A stretch of 64,000 bases of DNA from an uncultured Clostridia bacterium (GTDB lineage Bacteria; Bacillota; Clostridia; Lachnospirales; Anaerotignaceae): contig CAMBLO010000008.1 of assembly GCA_945868505.1 (NCBI GenBank), positions 22,904 to 86,903 of the forward strand. The letters are read 5' to 3'. Each line of letters begins with the position of its first letter. The stretch's first letter is position 1. Positions 50,834-59,175 of the stretch are shown one piece after another. Made by a program: the position numbers and the translations under genes. The notes under the pieces were generated by a model that was given only the letters and a program-made list of their open reading frames with translations, ran no database searches and had not been told where the DNA came from.

Positions 50834-53103
50834 TGGCGTTTTATATGGGAGAAATCAGAAGGGTACGAAATGAATTTTTTCAGGCATACAAGGATGGGGA
50901 CTACAAAAAGGCAATCATCCTTGGGAAGAACCTTTTACATATTTATGTGGAGAATGACGACTGCGACTGCATGGAATATGCCGTGGATATGAGCAATCTG
51001 GCGATGGTTTTTGACCAGATTCAGCTTTATGACCGCGCGGCGGAATATTATAAAAAGGCAGCAGAGCTGAAAAAGGATTACAGCGGAGAAAGCCTTTCCT
51101 ATGCAGACACGCTGAATAATCTGGCTATCGTTCTCAACCACCTCGGCAGGCAGGAGGATGCCCTCGTGCTGCATAACAAGGTCTTGGAAATCCGTGATGC
51201 CAAGCTGGGGAGAGAACACGCCGATTATATCCACAGCCTGTACCATCTGGGCAATACATACGAATTATTGCAGGATACGGATAAGGCCATTGAATGCCAC
51301 ACCAAGGCTTTGCAGCGGGCGAGACAGTGCAAGGAATTTACCATGCTGGACTTGGCTGACCTGCACGGGGCTATGGCACGGGATTACGATGCCAAGGGCA
51401 ATTTCAAAAAAGCCATCTACTATTATGAGGTATGCCTTGATTTGATTGAAAAGGCCCGGGGCAATGATAATTTCTACTATATGATAAATGTGCTGACGTT
51501 GGCTTCTGTCTGCGAAAAGGCGGGACTTTTGGATTTGGCGGTGGAATACTGCGAAAAGGCTGTGGATATCCGCAGGAGGCTGATGAGCGAGGAGCATCTG
51601 GATTTTATGAACAGCCTGAACTCTCTGGCGGCTATCTGCTGCAAGGGCGGGCAGTACGATAAAGCCTTGGAGCTGCATCGGGAAGTGCTGGATATCGTGG
51701 AACGGATGCTGGGGAAGGAGCATATCTTTTATGCCGATGCCCTGAATAACCTGAGCGTGGACTACGCAGGGAAAAAGGAATTTAAGAAAGCCCTTGCATT
51801 GAATATCAAGGCGTTGAACCAGAAAAAAGCCCTGCTGGGGGAAAAAGACCCGCAGGTGGCGGCCTGCCTGATGAGCATGGGTACCCTTTACGATAATATG
51901 GGGAAGGCGGACGAAGCTCTCCGTTGCTTCGAGGAAGCCCTTGCCATCCGCAGAACCATAAAGGAAGGCAAAAACACCGCTTGTGCCGATACTCTGACCG
52001 CCATGGGCAAGCTTTACGAAAAGCAGAATGCCTATGAAAAGGCGGAAGCAGCCGTAAAGGAAGCACTGGAAATCCGCAAAGCCTGCGGCGATGAGAATAG
52101 CGGCATGTATGTCTGGTGTCTGCATCTGTTGGCGGAAATTTATCGGCGGCAGGGGGAATTTGCAAAGGCCATTGGCTTGTGTAAGGATGGCGTGGATATC
52201 ATGGAGGCTCGCTTTGGCGGCAACCATCCCCGCTATGCGGCGGCCTTGGAAAAGCTGGGGTTGGTCTATGAAACGGCAGGAGATTTGGAACGGGCAGAGA
52301 CAGCCCTGACCCAGACGGCGGAAATCCGCAAGGAAATGCTGGATGAGGATAATCCCCTCTATCTGAATACATTGGAGGCCTTGGCGCGGGTTTCCGTGAA
52401 GCAGAAAAAATTTGAAAAGGCCATAGAGCTGTATCGGGAAAAGAATGATGTGAATTTCGAGGAAACCTCGGAGGAACAACTGGCGGCGGCAAATAATCTG
52501 CTGGCTATCGCAAACTGCCACAGACTGGCGGGGAACGAGGATAAGGCGGAGGCCTATTTTGCCGAGGCGGAGGCAAAGCAGAAGCGATGCGGCCTGCCCA
52601 TGGATGAAACCTACGAAAAACGCAGACACCTGTTTTTGCAGCAAAAAATGGAGGAAATCATCCAGATGCCGCCCAAGCCTGAGGACAAAGGGGATCCCCA
52701 GAAGGCAGTGGAATATTACAGCGCATTGGCATTATCCATCCGTAATCAGGAGGGGGAAAGCCAGAATTTTGCCAAGGCACTGCTGAAAACAGCCGCCCTA
52801 CATGCGAAATTGGGGCATCAGAAGGATACGGATACCCTACTGGACCGTGTGCTTTCCATCGGGGCACGGGAAGGGGTGTTTACGGTATCCTTTGGGAAGC
52901 TATGCGACCGGGTGGGGCGCATCTATGCCGAAGCCGGCAGCAGGGATAAGGCGGAATCTACCCTACGGCAGTCCTATCAGATTCAGGCAACGGCGGGAAA
53001 ATGTATGACCAAGGAAGGACATTCGCTCTTGCTTCGCTTACTGCAGGAAAAAGGCGATGAAAAAGCCTATTCTGCCGTAAAAAACGGCGAAAAATTAGAA
53101 TAA
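50833..53103 (+). CDS. Large tetratricopeptide-repeat protein
   Basis: The 756-residue protein consists almost wholly of TPR units of about 42 residues, kinesin-light-chain type (for example YADTLNNLAIVLNHLGRQED, ALEIRK). No enzyme domain, signal peptide or membrane segment is seen; it is a cytoplasmic scaffold by sequence. The start overlaps the recX stop and follows GGAGGTGAGG. Such proteins usually bind peptides or partner proteins; no partner is evident, and a link to RecX is only positional. Confidence 0.85.
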   Translation: MAFYMGEIRRVRNEFFQAYKDGDYKKAIILGKNLLHIYVENDDCDCMEYAVDMSNLAMVFDQIQLYDRAAEYYKKAAELKKDYSGESLSYADTLNNLAIVLNHLGRQEDALVLHNKVLEIRDAKLGREHADYIHSLYHLGNTYELLQDTDKAIECHTKALQRARQCKEFTMLDLADLHGAMARDYDAKGNFKKAIYYYEVCLDLIEKARGNDNFYYMINVLTLASVCEKAGLLDLAVEYCEKAVDIRRRLMSEEHLDFMNSLNSLAAICCKGGQYDKALELHREVLDIVERMLGKEHIFYADALNNLSVDYAGKKEFKKALALNIKALNQKKALLGEKDPQVAACLMSMGTLYDNMGKADEALRCFEEALAIRRTIKEGKNTACADTLTAMGKLYEKQNAYEKAEAAVKEALEIRKACGDENSGMYVWCLHLLAEIYRRQGEFAKAIGLCKDGVDIMEARFGGNHPRYAAALEKLGLVYETAGDLERAETALTQTAEIRKEMLDEDNPLYLNTLEALARVSVKQKKFEKAIELYREKNDVNFEETSEEQLAAANNLLAIANCHRLAGNEDKAEAYFAEAEAKQKRCGLPMDETYEKRRHLFLQQKMEEIIQMPPKPEDKGDPQKAVEYYSALALSIRNQEGESQNFAKALLKTAALHAKLGHQKDTDTLLDRVLSIGAREGVFTVSFGKLCDRVGRIYAEAGSRDKAESTLRQSYQIQATAGKCMTKEGHSLLLRLLQEKGDEKAYSAVKNGEKLE

Positions 53104-53108
53104 TTTTG

Positions 53109-53137
53109 TTGACAGAGGGTATTTCCTGTGCTAATAT
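53109..53137 (+). promoter_or_regulatory. Promoter of rplU
   Basis: TTGACA (53109-53114) and TAATAT (53132-53137) are 17 bases apart, immediately after the TPR gene. Confidence 0.8.
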
Positions 53138-53144
53138 ATTGGAG

Positions 53145-53233
53145 TATGTTCAGCCGCGTGAAGAGGTTCGAGAAAATCGGAGAAAAGCTCCGGTTACCAC
53201 ATTCAGCGAGTAAAATTGCGAGGAGGTGTCAAC
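53145..53233 (+). ncRNA. Leader of the rplU-prp-rpmA operon (L21 leader type)
   Basis: Between the promoter and rplU lies a ~90-base leader with a CTCCG/CGGAG-type hairpin and flanking complementary segments, located exactly where Firmicutes have the L21 leader. The assignment rests on position and general layout; an Rfam search would settle it. Confidence 0.6.
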
Positions 53234-53539
53234 ATGTACGCAATTATTGAAACTGGCGGTAAGCAGTATAAAGTATCCGAAGGCGATATCATCACAGTTG
53301 AAAAACTGGCTGTAGAAGCAGGTTCCGAATACACATTCGACAAAGTTCTGGTTCTGGCAAAAGACGGCGATATCAAAGTAGGTGCTCCTTACGTGGAAGG
53401 TGCAGCGGTTACAGCATCCGTAATCGGTGACGGCAAAGCGAAAAAGGTTGTAGTTTACAAATACAAACCCAAAAAAGGCTTCCACAAAAAAAGAGGCCAC
53501 AGACAGCCTTTCACAAAACTGCAGATCAAATCCCTGTAA
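53234..53539 (+). CDS. rplU: 50S ribosomal protein L21
   Basis: The 101-residue protein has the typical L21 start [18 protein letters not shown] and the C-terminal [29 protein letters not shown]. It binds 23S rRNA. ATG follows GAGGAGGTG. It begins the conserved trio L21-Prp-L27, controlled by the leader before it. Confidence 0.97.
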   Translation: MYAIIETGGKQYKVSEGDIITVEKLAVEAGSEYTFDKVLVLAKDGDIKVGAPYVEGAAVTASVIGDGKAKKVVVYKYKPKKGFHKKRGHRQPFTKLQIKSL

Positions 53540-53545
53540 TCTATC

Positions 53546-53878
53546 ATGATTAAAGCTAGGATTTATCGCAAAAATCAGAAAATCTGCGGATTTGAGATTT
53601 CCGGTCATGCGGGCTATGCCACAGCAGGCGAGGATATCGTTTGTTCCGCGGTGACGGTGCTTTGTTTTAACACCATCAATGCAGTGGAGAAATTCACTGA
53701 CATCCCCTTCAAATGCGAAGCGGATGAAAAACGCGGCGGTTATCTCAAAGTCTTGTTTCCCCTGGAGGGAATGGCAGACCACGATACACAGCTTCTTTTG
53801 GAAACGCTGGTCATGGGTCTGTCGGATATAGCATCAGAATACAACAAATATCTCACTTTGATACATGAGGAGGTGTGA
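53546..53878 (+). CDS. prp: Ribosomal-processing cysteine protease Prp
   Basis: Prp removes the N-terminal extension of L27, a step needed for ribosome function in Firmicutes. The 110-residue protein shows the catalytic pair His21 (SGHAGY) and Cys33 (EDIVCSAV). Its position between rplU and rpmA is the conserved one, and the L27 encoded downstream carries the cleavable extension, so the pair is functionally consistent. Confidence 0.93.
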   Translation: MIKARIYRKNQKICGFEISGHAGYATAGEDIVCSAVTVLCFNTINAVEKFTDIPFKCEADEKRGGYLKVLFPLEGMADHDTQLLLETLVMGLSDIASEYNKYLTLIHEEV

Positions 53879-53881
53879 AGC

Positions 53882-54172
53882 ATGTTCAGATTGAACCTTC
53901 AGTTCTTCGCGCACCATAAAGGCGGCGGTTCCACAAAGAACGGTCGTGACTCCAATGCTAAGAGACTTGGTGCAAAACGTGCAGACGGTCAGTACGTTCT
54001 GGCTGGCAATATCTTATACACACAGAGAGGCACAAAGATCCATCCCGGCGTAAACGTTGGTAAGGGCGGTAACGATACACTGTTCGCTCTGGTTGATGGT
54101 CGTGTGAAATATGAAAGAAAAGGCAGAGACAAAAAACAGGTTTCTGTTTACCCTGTCGAAATCGCTGAATAA
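53882..54172 (+). CDS. rpmA: 50S ribosomal protein L27 with cleavable N-terminal extension
   Basis: The 96-residue protein begins [24 protein letters not shown]. The LNLQFFA segment is the Prp cleavage extension seen in Firmicutes; mature L27 starts near HHKGGG and reaches toward the peptidyl-transferase centre. The remainder matches L27 (RRADGQYV-type, [22 protein letters not shown]). GGAGG precedes ATG, 4 bases after prp. Confidence 0.97.
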   Translation: MFRLNLQFFAHHKGGGSTKNGRDSNAKRLGAKRADGQYVLAGNILYTQRGTKIHPGVNVGKGGNDTLFALVDGRVKYERKGRDKKQVSVYPVEIAE

Positions 54173-54180
54173 GAATTGCG

Positions 54181-54213
54181 AAGGCTTCAAATGATATCAT
54201 TTGAAGCCTTTTT
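54181..54213 (+). terminator. Terminator after rpmA
   Basis: A perfect 15-bp palindrome, AAGGCTTCAAATGAT and its complement, followed by TTTT (54181-54213). Confidence 0.85.
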
Positions 54214-54216
54214 CGT

Positions 54217-54466
54217 GAGAAGCGGAGCTTCTCAAACAAAAGCAGGCTTTTGTTTGGGGAGACAGAGGTATAAACAGACGAGTTCCAGCGGCATAAATGC
54301 CTTGAAACTCGCAGTTTTCCTCGGCGGAAATGAATTCAATGCACCGCAAAGATAAATGCGGTCGGCGAAGCCGACTTTGCGAAGCAAAGTGCTGACTCTT
54401 TGCGGATTTCAGTTGGAAAACGCTTCGTTTTCCAAGCCTTTCCGCAGTATCGAAGTTCTGCTTTTG
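54217..54466 (+). repeat. Structured intergenic element, family 1, copy B
   Basis: Same hairpin order as copy A: GAGAAGC/GCTTCTC (54217-54233), a 9-bp stem with loop CAGG (54234-54255), a long bulged stem with inner GGCAT/ATGCC (from 54265), a partly conserved GGAA/TTC segment, and TGCGGA/TCCGCA enclosing TTGGAAAACG/CGTTTTCCAA. It carries an insertion of GTCGGC/GCCGAC and CTTTGC/GCAAAG hairpins, both with GAA loops. Confidence 0.75.
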
Positions 54467-54498
54467 ACGAAAGAGTTGAAGTTGTCCCTTTCCCTACC

Positions 54499-54573
54499 GC
54501 AAAATGCAATTTTGCAGCAGTATAAGGGTCAAGGGAAATTATTTCCCTTGTGGGGTTTGGGGCAAAGCCCCAA
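54499..54573 (-). repeat. Intergenic hairpin array (family 2, copy 2)
   Basis: Read on the minus strand: TTGGGGC/GCCCCAA (54557-54573), AACCCC, a 10-bp stem (54530-54550), GACCCTTA, and GCAAAAT/ATTTTGC (54499-54515), then GGTA. Order and spacers match the array at 16.7 kb, while stem bases differ. Its last hairpin ends at the obgE binding site. Confidence 0.65.
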
Positions 54574-54591
54574 GGAAAGGAGCGAAATAAA

Positions 54592-55869
54592 ATGTTTGTA
54601 GATAGAGTCAAAATCCATGTAAAAGGCGGCAACGGCGGCGACGGCAAGGTTTCCTTTTTCCGCGCGAAATACATCACCCACGGCGGCCCCGATGGCGGTG
54701 ACGGCGGCAAGGGCGGCAACGTGGTTTTCGTGGGCGAAAGCGGTATGAATACCCTGATGGATTTCCGCTATAAAAGAAAATTCGCGGCAACCAACGGTGA
54801 ACCTGGCGGCAAGCGCAACTGCTTCGGTGCAGACGGTGAGGACGTAATCATTAAAGTCCCCGTTGGTACAGTTATCCGTGAAGCAGAAAGCGGCAAGGTT
54901 ATGGCAGATATCACCCGCCACGGCGAAGAAAAAATCCTGATTTACGGCGGCAAGGGCGGCAAGGGCAATCAGCACTTCGCGACCCCTACCAGACAGGCAC
55001 CCCGCTACGCAGAACCCGGCAGAATCGCCAAGGAATATGATGTGATTCTGGAACTGAAGCTGATTGCAGACGTTGGCCTGATTGGTTTCCCCAATGTTGG
55101 CAAATCCACACTGCTTTCCATGGTAACAAACGCAAACCCCAAGATTGCAAATTATCACTTTACCACACTTTCCCCCAATCTGGGCGTGGTAGAAGGCAGA
55201 TTCGGCGATAAATTCGTTTTGGCGGATATCCCCGGTCTGGTGGAAGGCGCCAGCGAAGGCATTGGTCTGGGTCATGAATTTCTGCGCCATGTGGAACGTA
55301 CCAAGGTTTTCATCCATGTGGTAGACGCCGCTGGCGTGGAAGGGGACGACCCTGTGGAAAACGTGGAAAAAATCAACAAAGAATTGGCAGAATATAAAGA
55401 AGACCTGCTGAAACGCCCTCAGGTCATTGCGGCAAATAAAACAGATATCCCCGGTTCCGAGGAAAATGTGGCAAGACTGAAAGAGGTTTACGAAGCAAAG
55501 GGCTACAAGGTATTCCCCATTTCCGCAGCCACAAACAAGGGTCTGGATGAGCTGCTGACAGAGGTGGGTAAAATTCTGAGAGAATACCCCGAAGATATTG
55601 TATTCGAGGAAGAATATGAAGAATTTGATGAAGTGAAGGTGGATCAGGAACCTTTCACCATCGAAGAAGTGGAAGATGGCTATTTCGTGGTTTCCGGTGT
55701 GGGTGTAGAAAAGATGATCGGCTACACAAACATCGATACAGAAAAAGGCTTTGCATTCTTCCAGAAATATCTGAAAGAAAAAGGCATCATCGAAGCACTG
55801 GAGGCAAAAGGCATTCAGGAAGGCGATACCGTTCATATCTATGATTTGGATTTCGAATTCTGGAAATAA
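54592..55869 (+). CDS. obgE: Obg GTPase
   Basis: Obg is an essential GTPase in late large-subunit assembly and stress response. The 425-residue protein has the glycine-rich Obg fold (FVDRVKIHVKGGNGGDG, HGGPDGGDGGKGG), the G domain (P-loop GFPNVGKST, DIPGLVEGA, NKTD), and the C-terminal OCT domain (EDGYFVVSGVGVEKMI). ATG follows AAAGGAG. It follows the L21-Prp-L27 operon but is separated by a terminator and 420 bases of structured repeats. Confidence 0.96.
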   Translation: MFVDRVKIHVKGGNGGDGKVSFFRAKYITHGGPDGGDGGKGGNVVFVGESGMNTLMDFRYKRKFAATNGEPGGKRNCFGADGEDVIIKVPVGTVIREAESGKVMADITRHGEEKILIYGGKGGKGNQHFATPTRQAPRYAEPGRIAKEYDVILELKLIADVGLIGFPNVGKSTLLSMVTNANPKIANYHFTTLSPNLGVVEGRFGDKFVLADIPGLVEGASEGIGLGHEFLRHVERTKVFIHVVDAAGVEGDDPVENVEKINKELAEYKEDLLKRPQVIAANKTDIPGSEENVARLKEVYEAKGYKVFPISAATNKGLDELLTEVGKILREYPEDIVFEEEYEEFDEVKVDQEPFTIEEVEDGYFVVSGVGVEKMIGYTNIDTEKGFAFFQKYLKEKGIIEALEAKGIQEGDTVHIYDLDFEFWK

Positions 55870-55884
55870 TTTTCATCAAAAAGA

Positions 55885-55922
55885 AAAGGCATTTCGTGCA
55901 AACACGAAGTGCCTTATTTTTA
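55885..55922. terminator. Terminator between obgE and the YczE-like gene
   Basis: AAGGCATTTCGTG pairs with CACGAAGTGCCTT around CAAA, followed by ATTTTT; convergent genes. Confidence 0.8.
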
Positions 55923-56591
55923 TGCAGATGCTTGTTTTCCCAGCAGGAGCTTTGTGGCTTCTGCTACATTCAGATGATGGACTTCTCTTGGTTCAAAGTG
56001 CATGAGCCTGCAGACGATTTGCAGAGCCGTGCCCATGCCAAATACGGAAATAATGGTGCCAACGCCTACGGGACCGCCCAACAGCCAGCCGATGCACAAC
56101 GCCACACCGACCATTACTGTCTGTACCACGCCGATGGGGGTGTTGGGGAACCGCTTGCCCAAGGCGATGAGCAGGGAATCCCGAGGGCCGCAGCTTTGCC
56201 CGGCGGACATATAGAAATATTGCCCATAGCTCATGATAAACAGACCCACAACCACCATGACGCAGCCCAGGGGCAGGCTGTTCACCTTCGGCAGGGAAAG
56301 AATACGGTCGATGAGGTCAACATAATTGCCCACCAGAAGGGCATCCAAAATGGTGCCGTAGCCGATTTTTTCCTTTAGCAGAATATCGATGAACAGGATG
56401 AGGATGCTGATGCCCGTATGGACGATGCCGTAGCTGAGCCCGATGTGATAGGAGGCGCCCATGGAAAGGCAATCCCACGGGGCAAGGCCGATATCCGCCT
56501 GAATGGTCAGATATACGCCGCAGGAAAAAAGGAACAGCCCGAAGGCGGATTTTACGATCTGTTTTAGCATTTGTAGGGATTGGTTCTGCAT
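55920..56591 (-). CDS. YczE/YitT-like integral membrane protein
   Basis: The 223-residue protein has about five membrane segments (near 12-30, 50-72, 83-100, 108-130, 155-185) and the YczE family pattern LTIQADIGLAPWDCLSMG and SCGPRDSLLIALGKRF. Function is not established; homologues appear beside resistance and transport genes. It is 41 bases downstream of the FAD reductase gene on the same strand and may share its transcript. Confidence 0.8.
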   Translation of the reverse strand: MQNQSLQMLKQIVKSAFGLFLFSCGVYLTIQADIGLAPWDCLSMGASYHIGLSYGIVHTGISILILFIDILLKEKIGYGTILDALLVGNYVDLIDRILSLPKVNSLPLGCVMVVVGLFIMSYGQYFYMSAGQSCGPRDSLLIALGKRFPNTPIGVVQTVMVGVALCIGWLLGGPVGVGTIISVFGMGTALQIVCRLMHFEPREVHHLNVAEATKLLLGKQASA

Positions 56592-56632
56592 GGTGGTTCT
56601 CCTGTTTTATGGGTGTGCCCGCCGCTGCGGGC

Positions 56633-57739
56633 TTATTTTTTTGCAAAATGGGGTGCTTTGCCAGATTGAATAGTCTCGTTGATTTGGATGCTTTGGATGC
56701 CGCTTTTCATTACTAGTTTTCGCAGGAAGGTGTTGTACATAAAGGGGCATTTCAGCACCTTTAGGAACAGCTTGAAGCGGATATGGAAGGTTTTCTTCCA
56801 ATATTTCCGATTCAGGTCGCCCTTGGGGTGGTTCAGCACACGGCTCAAGTCCCTTGCGCTGTAAATGGCACTGCTGATGCCCTCCAAAGAGCTGGGGCTG
56901 ATGAAGCCTGCCGCTTCGCCAATGAGGAAGATGCCCCTTTCTCCCTTGCAGAAATCCCCAAAGGAGGAAGGGCGCAAAACCAGACAAGCCTCTGTTTTCA
57001 GGGGCTCACCAAAGCGGAAGCCGATCTGTTCCAGCTTTTGTTTTTGCTTCTCGAAGCGTTCTCTGGCGTTATCCAGAGGGAATGCGCCGCCGAAAATGAA
57101 CTGATGGTCTTTGGAAATCGACCAAGAACAGCAATCGGTGGTCTCTGGGTCGAAGATACAGGAATAGAAGGGGTTGGGGTGGGTTTCCGGGAACCATTGC
57201 TGGATGGAGAGATAGTTCCGAATCTTCTTTTCGGGATAGAAGGTGCGGCGGACGATGGAATTGGCACCGTCGGCACCTACAAGGAATTTCGCCGTGAAGG
57301 TGCGGGTTTTTCCCTCCTCCAGATAGGAAACGGAGAAGCCGCCGTCCTTTCGTTTCAGCTCCGTGCAGATGGCACCGCTGTGGACTTCCACCGCCTTTGG
57401 AATGATGGATTCCAGCCAAAGATCGAATTTATGCCTGTCCAGATTGATGTAAAACCGCTGATAATGGCGGATGAGTTTATTTTTCAAATCGATGGTCTTG
57501 ACGGCAAAAATCTGCGGGTCTACCAGCACATCCTTGGGCAGGGTCAGGTCGAAGGAGGCCAAGGCTTTTTGGGCATCTCCTGAAATGAGTCCGCCGCAAG
57601 GCTTCTGGAAGCCATCCCCGCCGAAAACCTTTTTATCAATGGCGATGACTTTGTATTTTGGGTGCAGCAACCGTGCCAAAGTGGAGCCGGCAGGGCCAAG
57701 ACCGATGATGGCGATATCATAATCGTAGATTTTTTTCAT
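56633..57739 (-). CDS. FAD-dependent geranylgeranyl-reductase-family protein
   Basis: The 368-residue protein has the FAD-binding Rossmann motif IAIIGLGPAGSTLARLL at residues ~7-23, and GADGANSIVRR and FLIGEAAGFISPSSLEGIS typical of the geranylgeranyl reductase/p-hydroxybenzoate hydroxylase-like group. The natural substrate is unknown. The start is ATG after AAGGGAGTG; an upstream ATG in frame is less likely. It heads a minus-strand unit with the YczE-like gene. Confidence 0.82.
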   Translation of the reverse strand: MKKIYDYDIAIIGLGPAGSTLARLLHPKYKVIAIDKKVFGGDGFQKPCGGLISGDAQKALASFDLTLPKDVLVDPQIFAVKTIDLKNKLIRHYQRFYINLDRHKFDLWLESIIPKAVEVHSGAICTELKRKDGGFSVSYLEEGKTRTFTAKFLVGADGANSIVRRTFYPEKKIRNYLSIQQWFPETHPNPFYSCIFDPETTDCCSWSISKDHQFIFGGAFPLDNARERFEKQKQKLEQIGFRFGEPLKTEACLVLRPSSFGDFCKGERGIFLIGEAAGFISPSSLEGISSAIYSARDLSRVLNHPKGDLNRKYWKKTFHIRFKLFLKVLKCPFMYNTFLRKLVMKSGIQSIQINETIQSGKAPHFAKK

Positions 57740-57936
57740 ACAAACACTCCCTTTCATAGGGCAGTGTAGCACAAAATTTGGAAAAGGAACGGAATGTATG
57801 AAAACTTTAGATTTTTCTTAATTGTTTTGTAAGAAATACAGAAAAAGTATAGCGCAAAAATCTGCCGTTTACAATATGAAAGGATGGTTTTCTTTTTTTG
57901 GGAAAGAATAGGCAAAAAAGAAAAAGAGGTGGCGAC

Positions 57937-59175
57937 ATGGCTGCATTGGAAAAATATCTGCCCAGATGCAGGATTTTTTTGCTGGATGGGCAGAAATTTC
58001 GGACGAATCTTTTGGTATTGTTTTTTGATTTGCCCTTGGAGCGGGAAACGGCAACAAAGACAGCCCTTTTGACGGAGGTGCTGAAACGGGGGGAAGAACC
58101 TGCGAAGGGCGCAAGGCAGGCGGAGGAGCTTTATGGTGCCTTATGGGATATCAGCGTGGTGAAAAAAGGGGACAGGCAGCTGCTTTTATTCTCTTTGGAG
58201 ACTTTGAAGACGGTGGAAACGGAGGATGCCCTTTCTTTCCTGCGGGAACGGCTTTTGCGCCCCTTGGAGCAGGGGGCTTTTTCGGAAAAAGCGATGGAGC
58301 GGCAGAAGGCGATTTTGCGGCGGAAATTAGACAGCCGAAAGGATGATAAAAAGGCTTTTGCCCGCAGGCGTGCCTTGGAGGAAACGGCAGAGGGAACGGC
58401 CTTCGCCATTTCCGGCGATGGGTATGCCGAGGATTTGGAGGAAATTAACGGGAAAAATTTGTTTGCATGGTATCAGAAAATCGTGGAAACGGCGGAGGTA
58501 AAGGTCTTTTTCTGCGGGGACAAAGAGGAAAAGCCTAAGATGCTTTCCCTGTGGCAAAATTTCCCCGGCAGAGTGTCGGTGACGGAAAGAGAGGAACAGG
58601 AAAGCGACCGCCACGAACCGCCCCGCTTTGTGCAGGAAAGGACAGAGGCGGAGCAGGCACGGCTGCTGCTGGGCTTTGAGGCGGATGTGGAAAACAGCCG
58701 CAGACAGGCGGCACTGCTCTTACTCAATCAGCTTTTGGGGGGCGACCCCGATTCCCTTTTGTTCCGCAAGGTGCGGGAGGAGAGGGGCTTGTGTTATGAT
58801 ATCAAATCCTATCGGTATCCCCTTTCGCCGTACCTCTTTGTGCAGGCGGGGATTCAGGAAAAGGATGCCAAGGAAACGGGCAAGTTAGTGCTGAAATGCC
58901 TGGATGAGTTAAAAAAACAGGGCGTTTCAGCGGAAAAACTGCGGCAGGCAAAGGAAAGTATCCTGCGGGATTATGACGGCTTGGCGGATAATCCTTGGGC
59001 TATGGTGGATTTTTTTGCGGAGCAGGCTTTGCAGGGAAAAGAGCTGCGTACGGAAAAATTCCTGCGGCAGGTGGAACGGGTGGAGCCGGAGGATATTTTG
59101 CGAGGGGCGAACCATCTGAAACTGAAAACAGTCTATTTGCTCAGCGGGGAGGCGGATGAAAATGGCGAGAACTGA
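57937..59175 (+). CDS. M16-family peptidase-like protein without the zinc motif
   Basis: The 412-residue protein has M16 (insulinase) structure with segments NSRRQAALLLLNQLLGGDPDSLLFRKVREERGLCYDIKSY in its second half. No HxxEH zinc motif is seen in the N-terminal half, so it is probably the inactive partner. It is followed by an overlapping active M16 gene; together they match the Firmicute YmfF/YmfH pair. ATG follows AGAGGTGG. Confidence 0.85.
   Translation: MAALEKYLPRCRIFLLDGQKFRTNLLVLFFDLPLERETATKTALLTEVLKRGEEPAKGARQAEELYGALWDISVVKKGDRQLLLFSLETLKTVETEDALSFLRERLLRPLEQGAFSEKAMERQKAILRRKLDSRKDDKKAFARRRALEETAEGTAFAISGDGYAEDLEEINGKNLFAWYQKIVETAEVKVFFCGDKEEKPKMLSLWQNFPGRVSVTEREEQESDRHEPPRFVQERTEAEQARLLLGFEADVENSRRQAALLLLNQLLGGDPDSLLFRKVREERGLCYDIKSYRYPLSPYLFVQAGIQEKDAKETGKLVLKCLDELKKQGVSAEKLRQAKESILRDYDGLADNPWAMVDFFAEQALQGKELRTEKFLRQVERVEPEDILRGANHLKLKTVYLLSGEADENGEN

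Noticed and set aside
54181..54590. rpmA-obgE gap considered as a transposon or insertion sequence
   Set aside because: No transposase frame and no terminal inverted repeats enclosing the segment; the content is stacked hairpins.
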